Assembly: GCA_027475525.1 (NCBI GenBank)
Contig: JAMWFC010000117.1
Location: forward strand, 4,326,183-4,390,182
DNA from: Macrolepiota albuminosa
Lineage: Eukaryota; Basidiomycota; Agaricomycetes; Agaricales; Agaricaceae
Direction of reading: 5' to 3'
Length of the DNA stretch: 64,000 nucleotides
Shown one piece after another: positions 32,999 to 44,990 of the stretch (positions within the stretch are counted from its first letter, which is position 1; each line of letters starts with the position of its first letter). A program made the translations under genes and the position numbers. The notes under the pieces were generated by a model. The model did no database searches and had not been told where the DNA came from. It was given only the letters and a program-made list of their open reading frames with translations.

Positions 32999-35900
32999 TT
33001 AGAAAATCTCAACAGTCCCCCTTTCCACAGAAACTACACCCGCAACTTTACTTTCAAAATCAAACATCGTCCCTCCTCGATACGCAACAATATCCCGGAC
33101 CCTCCCAACTCCCAGCGCATGGTCCATATTCGTCGTGGCAATCTGTAGGGCCAGAGTCTTGTTAATTGTACCATTCGATTCCAACACAGCCCAGGCGACG
33201 CTGAAACGAGCATTGCGGGCGTCAAACTCATCGCGAACACCGATAGCTACGTCGACTTTCTTGGCGAGTAGTGCGGTGAGGATGCTATCTCGCGAGAGCG
33301 GTGGACCGGGAAGACTGAGGAAGGAAAAAAACTCAAAGTGTCAACCAGGAGTGAATAGAGTAGGTACTCACATTCTGCGCTCCTGCCATGAACCTGGATA
33401 AGGCCTGGGAGATGTGATGACTACGCTTACGCCTGCTCCACTAATCTTATCAGCGATGAGGTGCGCCTCAGCTGCTCCAGTGAAGGTGAGACGAATTTTA
33501 TTCCCGCTCCAAGCTTCGTACTCCAACTTGAGCTTGAGCAGCGTAGACATGATATCTGCACTGTCGACGTTCACAACCAAGGGAATTTGACCCTGCCGAA
33601 TGAGACATAGCAGCAGGACTTTTCTATAGAGAGAGACCGACCGACCACTTGCACACGCTTCCACGCACTCGAGGTCGAGTGATAGAGCAACCTACGCAGG
33701 GCTGCAATCTGCGTGCTAACGCTAACATCCAGAAGCTGATTCAAATTAACATGCAACGCCGCCTCCTCCTTCACAATGGCACCCCTCTCCAGAGCATTCG
33801 ACGCGCCTGTATCAAAAGCCGTCGAAAGACCTGCAAGAAACCCATTTGAAACCGGTGCAGAGATCGCGCGTGTCACTCCAGATCGGTACGCCAACCTAAA
33901 ATCAACCTTAGTCACCGGCTGCTTGAAAAGAGGAAAGAAAGGAAAACAAGAACTCACAACATATTCCTACCCTCGAACTGTAACCCGTCCACAGCCCTCA
34001 TAAGGGCCTCATCATCGCCCACCACACCTGGCTTAGAACCAGTCTGGCTTCCCACAAGCGGATCCATAACAGCCCCATCCGAAGTCGAGGGCTCCAATAG
34101 GATCTCCACCAACCCCAAACGTGATCCGAACGTCGTTAACCCGGGTGCGAGCGAACCGCCCTGGAGATCCACAATCTCTTGCACTTTATCGTCTGAGCAG
34201 AGTTCGAAATCTATGCTAGTGCAGGGAATGATTCTGTATCCGTCAAGGATTAGGACAGAGTTCAAAGAATCAGTGGAGATGGTGGTATTAGGACCCGCAT
34301 CCAGGTCTTTGTTATCCTCAAAAAGGGCGCGAACGTCTCCATTATCATGCTGTACCCACACACTTTTCACCCCGACGAACTTCACGCCTCTTCTAGCGGA
34401 CTCGCCGACCAACTCTTCGCCAAGACGGATTTTACGCCCACGAAGAGGCGGGAGTCCCACATGCTCCACCACCCTCTTTGCTTCAGCCTCCCAGTCCGGT
34501 GTTTTGGGTACATTCTGCAGTTTATCTGACTTGACCAGCACCTCGGGCTTCGCGATCTGGGCTATACCGTCGATGTAAACCTGTACAGGTGTCGCACCGA
34601 GTGCGAGGGGGTGAGAATCCCAGATCACGACGTCTATCAGACGAACAGCCAGGTCAATATCGTCAGGCAGCCAGAGTAGTGTGGGTCTCACCTGCATCGT
34701 AACCGACACCCAAAATCCCAACACGATGCCCAACACCCGCCGCTCTCGCAGGTGTCGATGTAACGGAAAGAAGTGCCAGGTTCGCGTCAAGGCCGTAGTA
34801 GTGTGCTTGCTGGGCTTCATACATGAGATACCGGCTGTTAAGTACTGGATGGTCGGACTGGAGGTACGATATCCATGAAAGAATCATTGGGAAAGTATGA
34901 AAACTCATATCACCTTCATGACGACGGGAATACCATTGTCAGCCAGTATCTTGGGTGCAAATTCAGAGTTACGATATGCTTCGCGTTTCTTTCTATGTAA
35001 ATGATGTATTAGAAAGAAATATGCGTTGATGCAGAGGGAACACACCGAGCGTTGCTTGCGAAGAGAGCGATGGAAGGTACACCGCCCTTGAGGAAGTCAG
35101 AAAAGCTAGTAGCAAGATTGGAAAGACAAACCCATGTCTTCCTCAGAAGCTCAGGGACAATATATGTCTGGCCTGCGTGGTGAAAAGACGCGACAGGGAA
35201 CTTGAACTCATTTGATAGCTGTGCAGGTAATTATCAAGAAGAGATTTGGGCACTCCTGTTAGGTGTCGACATACCCGAACAATCGCATCCAGGTCTACCG
35301 CCTTGAAATCTCCTTTGTCAGAAAAGTTTAACGCCCCTAAAGCATTGATAGATACCTCATAGCAGTGCACCGAAAGCTACCCAATAATAAAAACATCATC
35401 AAATCCTCTAGAACCGATAAGGACTAACATCTTCACACCTTAACACGCCCCCTCAAAACATCAACCAACGCCTCCCACCTCAAGTCTTGAGGGAATTCTC
35501 CAAGATTCGCAACACGGCTTCGTACGGATCGACTTGCATGCCACAGCCAGGATCGCGAGATATCCTGAACGCGAGAGCAAAACGCGTCCTGTGCGGCTTT
35601 GAGTTTCCGAGCTGATTCGTAGGCTTCGCGAAATTTCCAGGCAGAGTCCATACGCGATTGGGAGTAGACGCGAGAAGGGTTTTCGCCTGGGAGATTGTTG
35701 AGAATTTGAGTCATTGACCATATGAATAATGGAACAGCGTACCACAGGCGTGCCTTTGAAAATTGGTCAGTGCACCCTGTTTGTCAGGATAAGGAAAACT
35801 TACTTCATGTGTCTCCAATGAAGATAATCCGAAGTTTGGTTAGTTATCAACGATTGAGGGGGTTCAAGGACCTTAGAGATTGCTGATCGCTCCTCAGTAG

Positions 35901-36677
35901 GACGCAGTTTGATTAGAAATGACTGTCCACCTAGAATACTGTCCTTTTCAGAATCTGGTAATAGAAAATCGTGATATACCGATGTTGTTTGCGCTCCCAG
36001 GAAGAACCTGCGCGGTGGTTACTCCGCCAGCGATGGCTAATGCATAAGATTCATCATGAGTATTCAAGGCGTCTATGCTGCGCAGCCATGGAAGAATAGG
36101 GCCCTTCTTCGAATTGTTGTCCGCGGAACCTAACTAAATGATTGGCAAAGCCACAATTTCACCAAATCTTTGACTAACCTGTCAGATGTGGAGCGCTCGA
36201 AACTCCAATGTGCGAATGTAAATCCACAATCCCTGGAGTCACCCATCTGCCTTCTGCATCAAAAATATCGACTGCTTTCGCAGGACTTGTAGCTTTAACT
36301 CGCATAAGTGTATCCGAAGATACACTTCCAAGAGATATAACAACTCCCTTATCCAACAAAATATCTCCATGGATGACCTCTGTGCCGTTGCCCACTCCCG
36401 TCCAAATTTTAGCGTTCCTAATAAGCGTGGGTGGTGTACCCACAACATGGCGTTCAGAACCTTTCAGGACTCTAGTCGCTGGGTTATAGAATGGTCCGGG
36501 ACCAGCAGGAGTAGAAATAGAGGCGCATTGTGCATTGACCCAGTCCGTGTCGCCATTGTTATGTGATTCAGTTGGATATAGTAAAAAAGCGGCGAGTAAC
36601 AATACTGGTATAATGTGAATTAGACGCCGAAACCTCTGATTTCCTCCCTTTGTTGGCAACGGCTGAGGTGGCTTCAT
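32999..36677 (-). CDS. Membrane-anchored tandem amidohydrolase (CE9-like)
   Basis: Many-exon gene. ATG 36677 (MKPPQPLPTKGG) gives a short basic N-terminus followed by one membrane span (IIPVLLLAAFLLYP), so the enzyme is probably an extracytoplasmic type II membrane protein. A longer upstream reading frame lacks the typical start. After the span come NAKIWTGVGNGTEVIHGDIL and GIVDLHSHIG, the first metal-binding HxH of amidohydrolases. Downstream pieces include SVHCYEV-type and FHHAGQTYIVPELLRK sequence (35370-35130), GIPVVMKSDHPVLNSRYLMY (about 34935-34830) and VVIWDSHPLALGATPVQVYI (about 34625-34570). The second half (34500-33000) repeats an amidohydrolase-like fold, ending in TNMDHALGVGRVRDIVAYRG and VERGTVEIF. 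Similar basidiomycete proteins are annotated as carbohydrate esterase family 9 / amidohydrolase; the substrate is unknown. Exon joins were read by eye. Confidence 0.75.
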
Positions 36678-38203
36678 CGGTGGAATGTTAAACACCCTGA
36701 CGTGGCGAATCCAGAATGAGTTACATCTAAGAAATCCGAATTCCCAGCTTATCGGTAATCGAGCGAGTGCTTGCACTGTTGATCTGGGTGATGCCGGCTG
36801 CTTCCTCTTTGTACCACGGTGGTCCCAAATTGGCCTACAACCCGTTCGTACTCGCCATGTACAAATTCTAGGCAAGAATGCGACAGTTACAAGGACATTG
36901 AGTATCTGAATATGGGAAGCAGAAAATGAAAACAAGGTCAGTCGTCTGTAATATTATCTCGCAGTGATGGTGTGTGATCCTCTTCCTAGCCCCGATCTCA
37001 ATTTCCCGGACCTCGTGCCTTCTTTTCAATCCGAGATCCTTTTCAAGGTCACGCGTCAAGCTTTCGACCTTCACCTTCGCTGGAATAATACTCCGGTGAA
37101 CACGAGTGTTTCCCCTTTTGACCTGCTACAATGAAAGGTTCTACCTGCTCATCGTGGAGCCAAAGTCAGACTTCAGTAGAGCGTGGTCGGCGTGCACGGT
37201 ATGTCATGCAGGGATGATATTGGAGGACAAGGCGGTGGTGGATTTACTCGCTTGAGGAGCGTCGTGCATAATCTTCCACGGGGTCTTTGAGGATCGAACG
37301 ACTCTGAGGATCTACTCGTCTCTAAATAATGTCGCCCTACATTTTGATGTTCGCTTCGTCTAGAAGTGAGAGCTTGTCCAACAGCTGAAGGAATCCTACC
37401 CGGCTGTGATCGTCTGGATATTCAGCTCGCTTAAGGAACTCTAGCTGGATACAAGCATTGCAGGTTGCCACGAGTTCGCGAGCAGCAAGTGTGGTCACAG
37501 CTGGAGCAGGCGCGCACGTTAAATAGCATTTGCGAGGAATAAATGACTTTGCTCAGAGGCAAAAATGTAGCTTTCCAGCTGCTGGTGAACAACTGGAGCG
37601 GTGAATATTGAAAAGCTGGAGGCAAGGGAGGCTCTATGGGGGCCCTGCAGTGGGACTTATTCAATCAGAGCCTCATAACTGAGAAGATGCTTCATAAGCG
37701 TTCCCTTTCTTTCCCGAGCTCTACTAATTCTTTCCCCGCAGGATTTATCTGACGATTGACCTCACTGTCCCAACACTCTAACAGCTTGGAAAATACTCTA
37801 CAATGCGAAATGTGGAAGAGAACACTGAATGAAAAGTCGAGTATGAATCTACATACATGCATTCCGTCTTGACGTTCTCCGTTAAGGAAGTAAAGGAACG
37901 ATCACGCGCTGCGTCGCGTTTGTGTCGCTGATTTCTTGTCGTATCATTTCTTCCTCCTTGACTACTGAATAGATTTCAAAACGTATTTCAGACTATCTCA
38001 GTCATAAACTAGTATGTACTTTGACTTCCGTGAGATATTAACTAATGAAAAAATGCTAAAGCATAGTACTCAAGAGATCGAAATCGTACAATCATATTTG
38101 ATACATTGGTGAATGACTACAGGCTCTCAATGTGTGCTTTAGAAAAACTTGATGTCCGGATTATGTGCTGCGCACTTGTATTTCTCTGTTATCTTCGCTT
38201 CAC
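36678..38203. other. Intergenic, no gene seen
   Basis: About 1.5 kb upstream of the amidohydrolase gene. Short ORFs on both strands show no family features. It probably contains the gene's promoter. Confidence 0.4.
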
Positions 38204-38585
38204 TCACATCAGCCCGACTTCAAAGAACCTCGAACAGACTTGAATATGGTTACCGACGTTGCTAGTCGTGGGATTTTCAGCTGGTGTCCGTTTCAAAGGT
38301 ATTCTTGGACTTCCGCCCTCTTTAGGAAGGCCAGGGAGCGGCTTGCTACGATTGTGCTCATACCAGGTCTTTAACGTCAACATCAACTTTTGTAGCATGT
38401 CCGCAGATTTGAAGATACCACTCACGACCACACGAATATTGGGCGGCGAATGCTGCCTTTCGGGTTCCATGGATGACCAGCCCGTACCTGCTAAGCGATT
38501 CATTACTTTCGTTCTCAGATAGGATGATCCTTAAATCATTGCTCTCGATTTCGAATGCATGGCTTTCATTCCCTGTCGGACTCAC
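38204..38585 (-). CDS. Possible small unknown gene
   Basis: Two overlapping minus-strand frames look weakly coding. One starts MSPTGNESHAFEIESNDLRI (from 38585). The other has GIFKSADMLQKLMLTLKTWY and PLPGLPKEGGSPRIPLKRTP (38503-38204). They might be joined by an intron that I could not place. There is no recognised family. The proline- and lysine-rich C-terminal text could also be chance. Confidence 0.2.
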
Positions 38586-38822
38586 GAATATATGCCTCAG
38601 GAGCGACTCTGGGGGATGCTGGTGAATGCTACGCCTAGCGCCATTGCTATCAACAATTGACGTGCGGCAGTTATGGATCTAGACAGGTCCAATCTCAGTC
38701 TCGTGCACGTCGATACGATACGAACTTTATTCATTACCTAGACAAGTCCAATCTAACTAGGTACTCAGAGTAAGTAGTGTAACGTAATAGAAGTAAACAT
38801 ACACACCTCAGTGTCGTGCACG

Positions 38823-39965
38823 TCAATACGGTACGAACTGAGGTGTGGTGGAGGACATAAAAAACATTCCAAGGCGGCGTAGCCGATTCCACGTGATCGA
38901 TATCTCCTGCCCCCCCAGAGACGTAGCTTCCCTTCGACAATTGCTTCTCGCAAGAGGCCGCTTGGAGGTTTCTTCTGCGTCTGCGTCATTGCTCGTTCCA
39001 GGCTGATGGTGCTGATTCAGCGGCTTGACTGTCGGTAAGTGACGATTGACCACTGTGGGAATGGTACTTCCCCCAGGGTCTTCGTCACTCCTGTCCTCAT
39101 TCAGGACTTCCCTGGATGGTGAAGACCAGTTCGTCGAGAGAGCAGTTGAGTTGTGTCTGGCTCTATCTTGTGAGCTAGTATTTACGGCTTCTGGTTTCTG
39201 GGAATGATTTGTCGCTCGAGACCCAGCGCCTCGTCTTCTCAAGTTTGTGTCACCGGAAACGTCTTCTGAGTGCGAAATTGGGTCTGAAATGATGTGCGTG
39301 TCACCGTGCGAGGCATCCACAGGGTCTTGAAATCTGACCCGTTTAGGTTTTCCTTGCTTCGGCGCAGCATGAGATTTAGTACTCTTGAAATCTGTGTTCT
39401 TGGAGCCAGAACCATCAGCTTTTTTCACTGTTTGTGGCCCTGATTGCGTTGTCCTTGAAGTTGCATGGATTTCCCGCTGCGCCCATTGCGCGTTTCGTGG
39501 GGTGGTACATGAACGAGCCTCTAATTCCGTATCTACGAATGCGGGTTGCCGTTGATTGCTTTGTTCTTTCTTCGCGTCAACGGGACAAGAGCGTCTTACA
39601 GATTTTTTGTGATGCCGAGGTTGCGCTTGGCTAGTAGTGTGGCGACCTTCCTCCTGGACCTGATTTTGCGAAGTTGTCGTCTTAACATCGTACACTGGGC
39701 GCCGGTGATGCACAGGTCGAGCACTATCAAATTGTTCTTCCAAGAACCACAAGTTGTCTTCAGAATCTCGGATTTGTCGCAGATCTTGGTTGTCTGCCTT
39801 GACTAGCTTGTATGTCTTTACTTGCACACCTCGGCGAGCGAGGCGAGCGAGGATCTCTTGGGTTCCTGCTTCAGATGGGCCAGCCATTCCAGGTTGAAGT
39901 CGCTTGTAAAGGGTAGGCGCTGTGAAGGATTGATTGCGTGGAAGGGCACGTACTCCGCTGAACAC
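38823..39965 (-). CDS. Unknown single-exon protein, 380 aa, mostly disordered
   Basis: An uninterrupted 380-codon ORF, much longer than expected by chance at this base composition. The start ATG at 39965 gives MFSGVRALPRNQSFTAPTLY; an internal ATG gives MAGPSEAGTQEILARLARRG. Residues about 25-75 look folded (QEILARLARRGVQVKTYKLV, SEDNLWFLEEQFD). The rest is rich in Ser, Thr, Arg, Gln and His with basic patches such as KQGKPKRVRFQDP, suggesting a disordered, possibly nuclear protein. The ending SITWNRLRRLGMFFMSST is mildly hydrophobic. No family is recognised. Confidence 0.45.
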   Translation of the reverse strand: MFSGVRALPRNQSFTAPTLYKRLQPGMAGPSEAGTQEILARLARRGVQVKTYKLVKADNQDLRQIRDSEDNLWFLEEQFDSARPVHHRRPVYDVKTTTSQNQVQEEGRHTTSQAQPRHHKKSVRRSCPVDAKKEQSNQRQPAFVDTELEARSCTTPRNAQWAQREIHATSRTTQSGPQTVKKADGSGSKNTDFKSTKSHAAPKQGKPKRVRFQDPVDASHGDTHIISDPISHSEDVSGDTNLRRRGAGSRATNHSQKPEAVNTSSQDRARHNSTALSTNWSSPSREVLNEDRSDEDPGGSTIPTVVNRHLPTVKPLNQHHQPGTSNDADAEETSKRPLARSNCRREATSLGGQEISITWNRLRRLGMFFMSSTTPQFVPY

Positions 39966-40108
39966 TAAACTGTGGCTTTATCTTTATTAAATCTTGTCAT
40001 TTGTCTTTGCCACACAGCGGCTGTGTACGGGGAAATTCAAAATAGCTGCTTGCGGTGACAATTGGCCCATGATGTTACCCTAGAGGATACACTAGACAAA
40101 ATGAGAGT

Positions 40109-40217
40109 GGACATTGTACTTTTATATAAGGTGAGCTAATGGACAATTGATAATGTTGTCTGGTGGCGACATTGTACTTTTATACAAGGTGAGCTAATGG
40201 ACAATTGATATTGTTGG
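40109..40217. repeat. Tandem repeat, two units, period about 58 bp
   Basis: ACATTGTACTTTTATA(T/C)AAGGTGAGCTAATGGACAATTGATA(A/T)TGTTG occurs at about 40111 and 40169. The units differ at two or more sites. It is unlike the 77 bp duplications. Confidence 0.85.
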
Positions 40218-40333
40218 GGGCGCTATGGCGATCTCCAGAAGTAAACACATCTCAAGGAACATTGGAGTAGTAATCAAAAATGTAGATGGAGAGGATCTGT
40301 GGTTTCGCAGTTCCCTTGACAAAATTCGGGACC

Positions 40334-40885
40334 TCAAACGAGTTGATTGACGTCGTGGCTTGGTTGATGAAGCTTGAATACCTGCCTTTGACTGTGACGT
40401 GAGACGGACTGCTCGCCTAAATAGCCCCCGGTCGAAGCGCAAGGCCGGGAAATATTGGACAAGAACCTCCACCACTTTCTTGGAGATACACGATTTTCAT
40501 CTTTATACAGATTCACGACAGGCAAAGTATCCTGAGGGATCTGATATGGCCCCGGATTGTGGATGCGGCTCAACGCTGTGTTCTGTGTCCGAGGCGCTAC
40601 AAGAGGTAGAAAACGTACGTCTGTTTCCGCTTGGCATGAAATCAACCTTGGAGTTAGTTCATCATAATTATAAAGGTGGAAAGACCAAACGTTTTGTCGT
40701 CTAGTTTTTCGAGATTTCTGATGATCGTCGCATAGTTGGAGTGAGGTGGATTGACGTACTCGTGGGTTGGTCGCGATATGATAGGTTTCCGGGACAACGT
40801 TAGACTTACAATTAGAGCTTTGGGCACGAATCCTTTTTGCCTTTGGTTTAGTGTAGTTATAAGTTTTCAATGTCAAATCCATCAT
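40334..40885 (-). CDS. Possible unknown ORF, up to 183 aa
   Basis: Open minus-strand frame starting MMDLTLKTYNYTKPKAKRIR, basic, with no recognised domain. An overlapping open frame on the same strand (40475-40194) and one on the plus strand (40399-40704) make the true frame uncertain. GT sites after HIATNPR and after AETD would allow introns. It could be a small multi-exon gene or chance. Confidence 0.2.
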   Translation of the reverse strand: MMDLTLKTYNYTKPKAKRIRAQSSNCKSNVVPETYHIATNPRVRQSTSLQLCDDHQKSRKTRRQNVWSFHLYNYDELTPRLISCQAETDVRFLPLVAPRTQNTALSRIHNPGPYQIPQDTLPVVNLYKDENRVSPRKWWRFLSNISRPCASTGGYLGEQSVSRHSQRQVFKLHQPSHDVNQLV

Positions 40886-41452
40886 CCTGATTTCTGCAGA
40901 AGTCGAGCCCTTACGGAAGGCTGGATATTAGTCAAGGCCGAGTGGAATGAAAAGCTTGCCTCTAGACGCTTATTCTTATTATACTTAGAACGCCGCTCGC
41001 TCGGGCCATGAAACGAAGAAGGAACATCGTAGGCAGTGGTATCGCGGTGTGGCCTCCTTTGTCTCAATGAACTACGGATTGGAATGCTTGGGATGGTCTC
41101 ACTTCTACGATGCGTTTGTGAGCGATAATCTAGGTATTTTGAATGAATATCGTCGAGAGCGAACGTGGCCGTTAGAGATCATCAACAACTCAACCAGGTT
41201 ACTCGAAATACAATTGTATTATGGTTGACGGCGTTGTGCAGTTTAGGCGATCGCTTACAAAGAGATAAATGGAGTTATCGTTCGTAAAACAAGGCGTACG
41301 CTGGCATAGACTCATAATAGGCTTTTCTGACTCCTACCCACAGCGCATGGAAGCAGGAAATACATGAGGTGTCCACGTTTTGCGCTACATACACTAGTTG
41401 TTACATGGGTGCTTGGTGGAATAAATCCATGATGACCCTAGAAGAACGTCAC
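40886..41452. other. Intergenic downstream of COG6
   Basis: No supported gene or motif seen. Confidence 0.4.
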
Positions 41453-44164
41453 TCATACTCCCTCACCGACTTCATCAATTCCGAGTATCTGGCGAAGCAA
41501 GTGGATTTGACCGAAAGGTCTCTCACTGCCTAACAATGTCGACGCCGCCTCATACTTATTCTCAGGCCTTTTGACCTCCTCACAAATTAAGCTATATGCA
41601 CGAGCCAATCGTTCGAGAGCAGTCTGATGGATCTTTATATGAAGGCTCTGCACAGTTAGTTGCGACAGCCGCGGCGTTTGAACAACATCTGGACTAGATA
41701 GCCAGAGCGAAAAGTTTCGCAGTGTGCCTTGTAGCTCGGCAGGTCGCATCAAAGGAATCCGTGATAAAGGCGTCTAGATAGATTTTAGTGACAGGAAAAG
41801 GATATAGAAGAGAAATTTCTACGTCTGTGAGGTGGTTGGCGCATATTTCTGCGACTTGCTGAATGTGTGCATCAACCATTATGTTCACATACTGATTAAA
41901 CGTTAGGTTTGAAAAGGGAATAAAGCAGTCCACATACATGTTCATCAATTAGGGAAGACACTTGTTCATCGATCAAAGCTCTGATAGATCTTTGCTTCGC
42001 TCGCGTGAATGAGAACGGTTCTAGAGCAGTCTATGGAGGGTAAGAAGTATGTAGTGATGGCTGTCGTAACCGTCGCAAAACAAACCTCAATATAGCTCAG
42101 GCAATTAAGGACGTAGATAGGCTGATCCCTTTCCGTTCCAAGCCGTGATTTGTCCTCATTCGTTTTAGTTATCATTTCAATTGCCGGGTCGATCATAATA
42201 TCCAATATCTTCTCGAAACCAGCAACTTGTTCGACTTCATCTTCTCCAAGTAGGGAGGATTGATAGACGTTCATAATCTCCCGCAATATTTGGACATGAT
42301 CCAAGATTGCAAGGGGAGGTGTTAAAGACGAATCAACTTCCTTCATTGACCATATTCAATCAGGGTGGAGAAGGCATATTCGGAAATTTACTTGACTCAC
42401 GACCTGCAGGCGTGTCAATGCGCGACCTTGCACGGATATAGACTCGTAGAATACTGAGTAAGCGACGTCTGCAATCCTGTAGGAGATCATAAATTCGAGC
42501 AGATGGGGTAATTAAAAATCTCACTCAAGGAGAGTCTTTGACAAAAGGGCATCATTTCCAATTGTGCGGCGCATAGTCAGCGAGTAGAACTGCAGGAGGT
42601 TGGCAATCTTATATGACACTATGCAGCTCTCCTGGGAGCGGATAGTTTGTTGCACCCGGACCTATGAAGAGAAGGATAAAGGTCAGGAAACACCTAATAG
42701 CTGATGAACTGTATACCTTCAGAGGGACACACAGCTTTTCAACAGAGAGATCCAGGAGGTCTCTAATCCAGTCTTCCTCCTCATTCTTTCCATCAAAGAC
42801 ACGGACACTGCCGACCATGCGCTGATCGTTTGCTACTTGAAAGACTGTTTCAAGAAGTTCACGCTCTGCCGCTACAGTCTGATGAACCCATGCAAGCATG
42901 TCTCCTATGTATCGAAGTGGATCATGAGCATGAAGCTCAATAGGACGTGGCACGCCCGAAGGTCCTCCTCTTGTCAACGCATTTATAAAGGAAGACATTA
43001 GTGTTGTTTGGCGGGTCTGAGATAAAAAGGTGAGGGTTTCTCTAAACAATTGTGGATATGAGCAAGGAAAAGCAGATCAATATGGCACGACCGACGTCAA
43101 AAGCTCAGGACGTTTTCGTAATCGTTTGACAGCTTCTCGCATTGTAGCAGTAACTTCAAAGTGAAGTTCGCGTCCTTTTTGCCGAAACTCGTGAGAACAC
43201 CAACGAACTATCTTCTCGTAACCTTGTTCCAAGCTTGAGGAGGTCGACGCCATGACATCTATACTAAACAAGGCATTGAGACCGTGATTTTGAAAAGCAA
43301 GTTGCACAACTAACCCGATCTGCGTTGGTCCATCCTCCCCGGACATAAGGATCCGGCAATCGTCTCGAATAACCTCCGTTCTATCCATCGCAGCGAAGAA
43401 AATCGGTCCAACAGGCTCATTCCGGGAAGTGATGGCTTCGGTCTCCCGTTCCGTGAGCGTGAAACGGGCTAGAAAGGCTGTGACAACGGATTTTTTATTT
43501 TCGACATCCTGCCTGGGGAACTATTCGATGATATAACGAAACGACTAGAATCCACATACCTCTCGTCCCTAAGGCTGCCGGCTCGTTCAAGCAAATTTTT
43601 GCTCGAATCTGCGGTGAGCCGCAGCTGATGTTCAGCCTCATCACAACTCAACCGCATGGCACTGATATGTTGCTGCAACTCGTCCAGCTTCTGCAATACA
43701 ATCAATCAACTATTTACTACAACTGTAAGAGATATACACACTTGATCTACGTCACCAAACGCCTTGAGAAACTGTTCACTACCTCGCGTGAGCTTGTTCT
43801 CTAAGTCTCTGCGCATGTTTCGGCGAGCCTGACCTGCTGATTCCCCAGGTACCTCTCCATTGAGAGTAATTACGGCAGCCTCACTTGTCTTATGCTCGTG
43901 TGCATCGTAGTCGGCATCTTCCTGTGGTAGTAGTGAACGTTTTTCGTTGCGTTGCGGAGTTTGAGGGGGTACATATAGATCTGAGAGGATCTGCAGAGCC
44001 TCTTTGGTTGCGTCGTCATCGAAATTGCTGCTCAAGACCTTATAAAGCCGTACAGATATTGGATTTCTTGTCTGAGACACAGAAGACAGTTTGTGTTCCG
44101 AAGCTAGAGAACTAGACGTAGAACTAAGCAATAAAGAGGAAGTCGAAGGCTCTCCAGCAGCCAT
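41453..44164 (-). CDS. COG6: Conserved oligomeric Golgi complex subunit 6
   Basis: COG6 is part of lobe B of the COG tethering complex, which holds retrograde vesicles at the Golgi. The N-terminus (ATG 44164) has the typical NPISVRLYKVLSSNFDDDAT and LQILSDLYVPP, then RRNMRRDLENKLTRGSEQFL and AFGDVDQ. After an intron comes KLDELQQHISAM, a coiled-coil tether segment. The middle has PIFFAAMDRTEVIRDDCRIL, DPLRYIGDMLAWVHQTVAAE and DPAIEMITK. The C-terminus (HQTALERLARAYSLICEEVK, PENKYEAASTLLGSERPFGQ, LLRQILGIDE) is strongly diagnostic and ends at 41453. About nine short introns split the gene. The start is close to the usual fungal start and lies about 85 bp from the divergent gene at 44249. Confidence 0.9.
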
Positions 44165-44248
44165 ACGTTCAGGACGAGGATTTAGAACAACAAATACCCA
44201 TCAACATCAAAGTTACGGATCATTTTTGTACTTCTCCGTGAACTAGGT
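44165..44248. promoter_or_regulatory. Short bidirectional promoter region
   Basis: Only 84 bp separate the start codons of COG6 (minus) and the unknown plus-strand gene, so the two must share or overlap promoters. No TATA box was noted. If the plus-strand gene starts at a later ATG (44270), the gap is about 105 bp. Confidence 0.5.
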
Positions 44249-44990
44249 TTGTCCCTTTCACAGATCCCAATGTCACAGGCTACGCCTGCAGACCTCGATA
44301 GCTCCAGGCCAACCACTGTCACACTCTTCGGAGTATTAGCCGTTCCCATGCTGACGCATTGTCACACTTTCTCGCCTGATACATCCTTCGAGAAGGCGAC
44401 GAACGAGTTGTTCGAAACCGTCAACAGCCGTTATTCGTAAGTCTTCGGGAAGCAACCCGAACATAAGGAGGTACATATCTCTGGCAGCATTAAGCATTGT
44501 AAGCATGCTTTTCTTTCAGTCGAATGTCTGACTTTTGACCAATCTCTTGCTTTCTCTCTCAAGTCAAGAAGAAACAACTTGGAGATCTCGTGACAGACAA
44601 ACATCCCATCCCCTATCACTGTAATTCGGACTCTTGACGATTCAGTCCCCTCTTTCCTCACAAGATTGGCTGAAGATGCTGCTGATGGACGAAGTGCGTT
44701 AGCAGAAAACGTTGCACTGATGATTCAGGTTGAACAACTTGATGCTGGAAGCAAAAAAGGAAAGAAGAAAAAGAAAAGTACGTATCCTTTCACCTCCTAT
44801 CAGTAGTAAACATTATTTTTGCACAGATAAGACTGCCATATCTGAAACTAGTGTTGTGACTTCACCTGACATTTCATTTCAGCTGGCTGTATTGAAGGCA
44901 GAGATAGCTAGTTCGAAGGAGGAGAATCTTAAATTGAAGGCTGAAAACCTCAAATTGGAGGATAAGCTTACTAGGCATGAAAACAACTAG
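44249..44990 (+). CDS. Unknown gene with a C-terminal coiled coil
   Basis: Exon 1 reads MSLSQIPMSQATPADLDSSR and ends FETVNSRY(S) before GTAAGTC at about 44439. A middle stretch reads ITVIRTLDDSVPSFLTRLAE, AADGRSALAENVALMIQVEQ and a lysine run (KKGKKKKK, about 44750-44780). After an intron (GTACGT...GCACAG, about 44780-44826) the frame continues with ETSVVTSPDISFQLAVLKAE and a heptad-like coiled coil (EENLKLKAENLKLEDKL) to TAG at 44988. The join between exon 1 and the middle stretch is not resolved: one TGA lies in the frame at about 44590. No family is recognised. Confidence 0.45.

Noticed and set aside
40334..40885. Overlapping genes on both strands
   Set aside because: Neither frame has recognisable features; only one low-confidence entry was kept.
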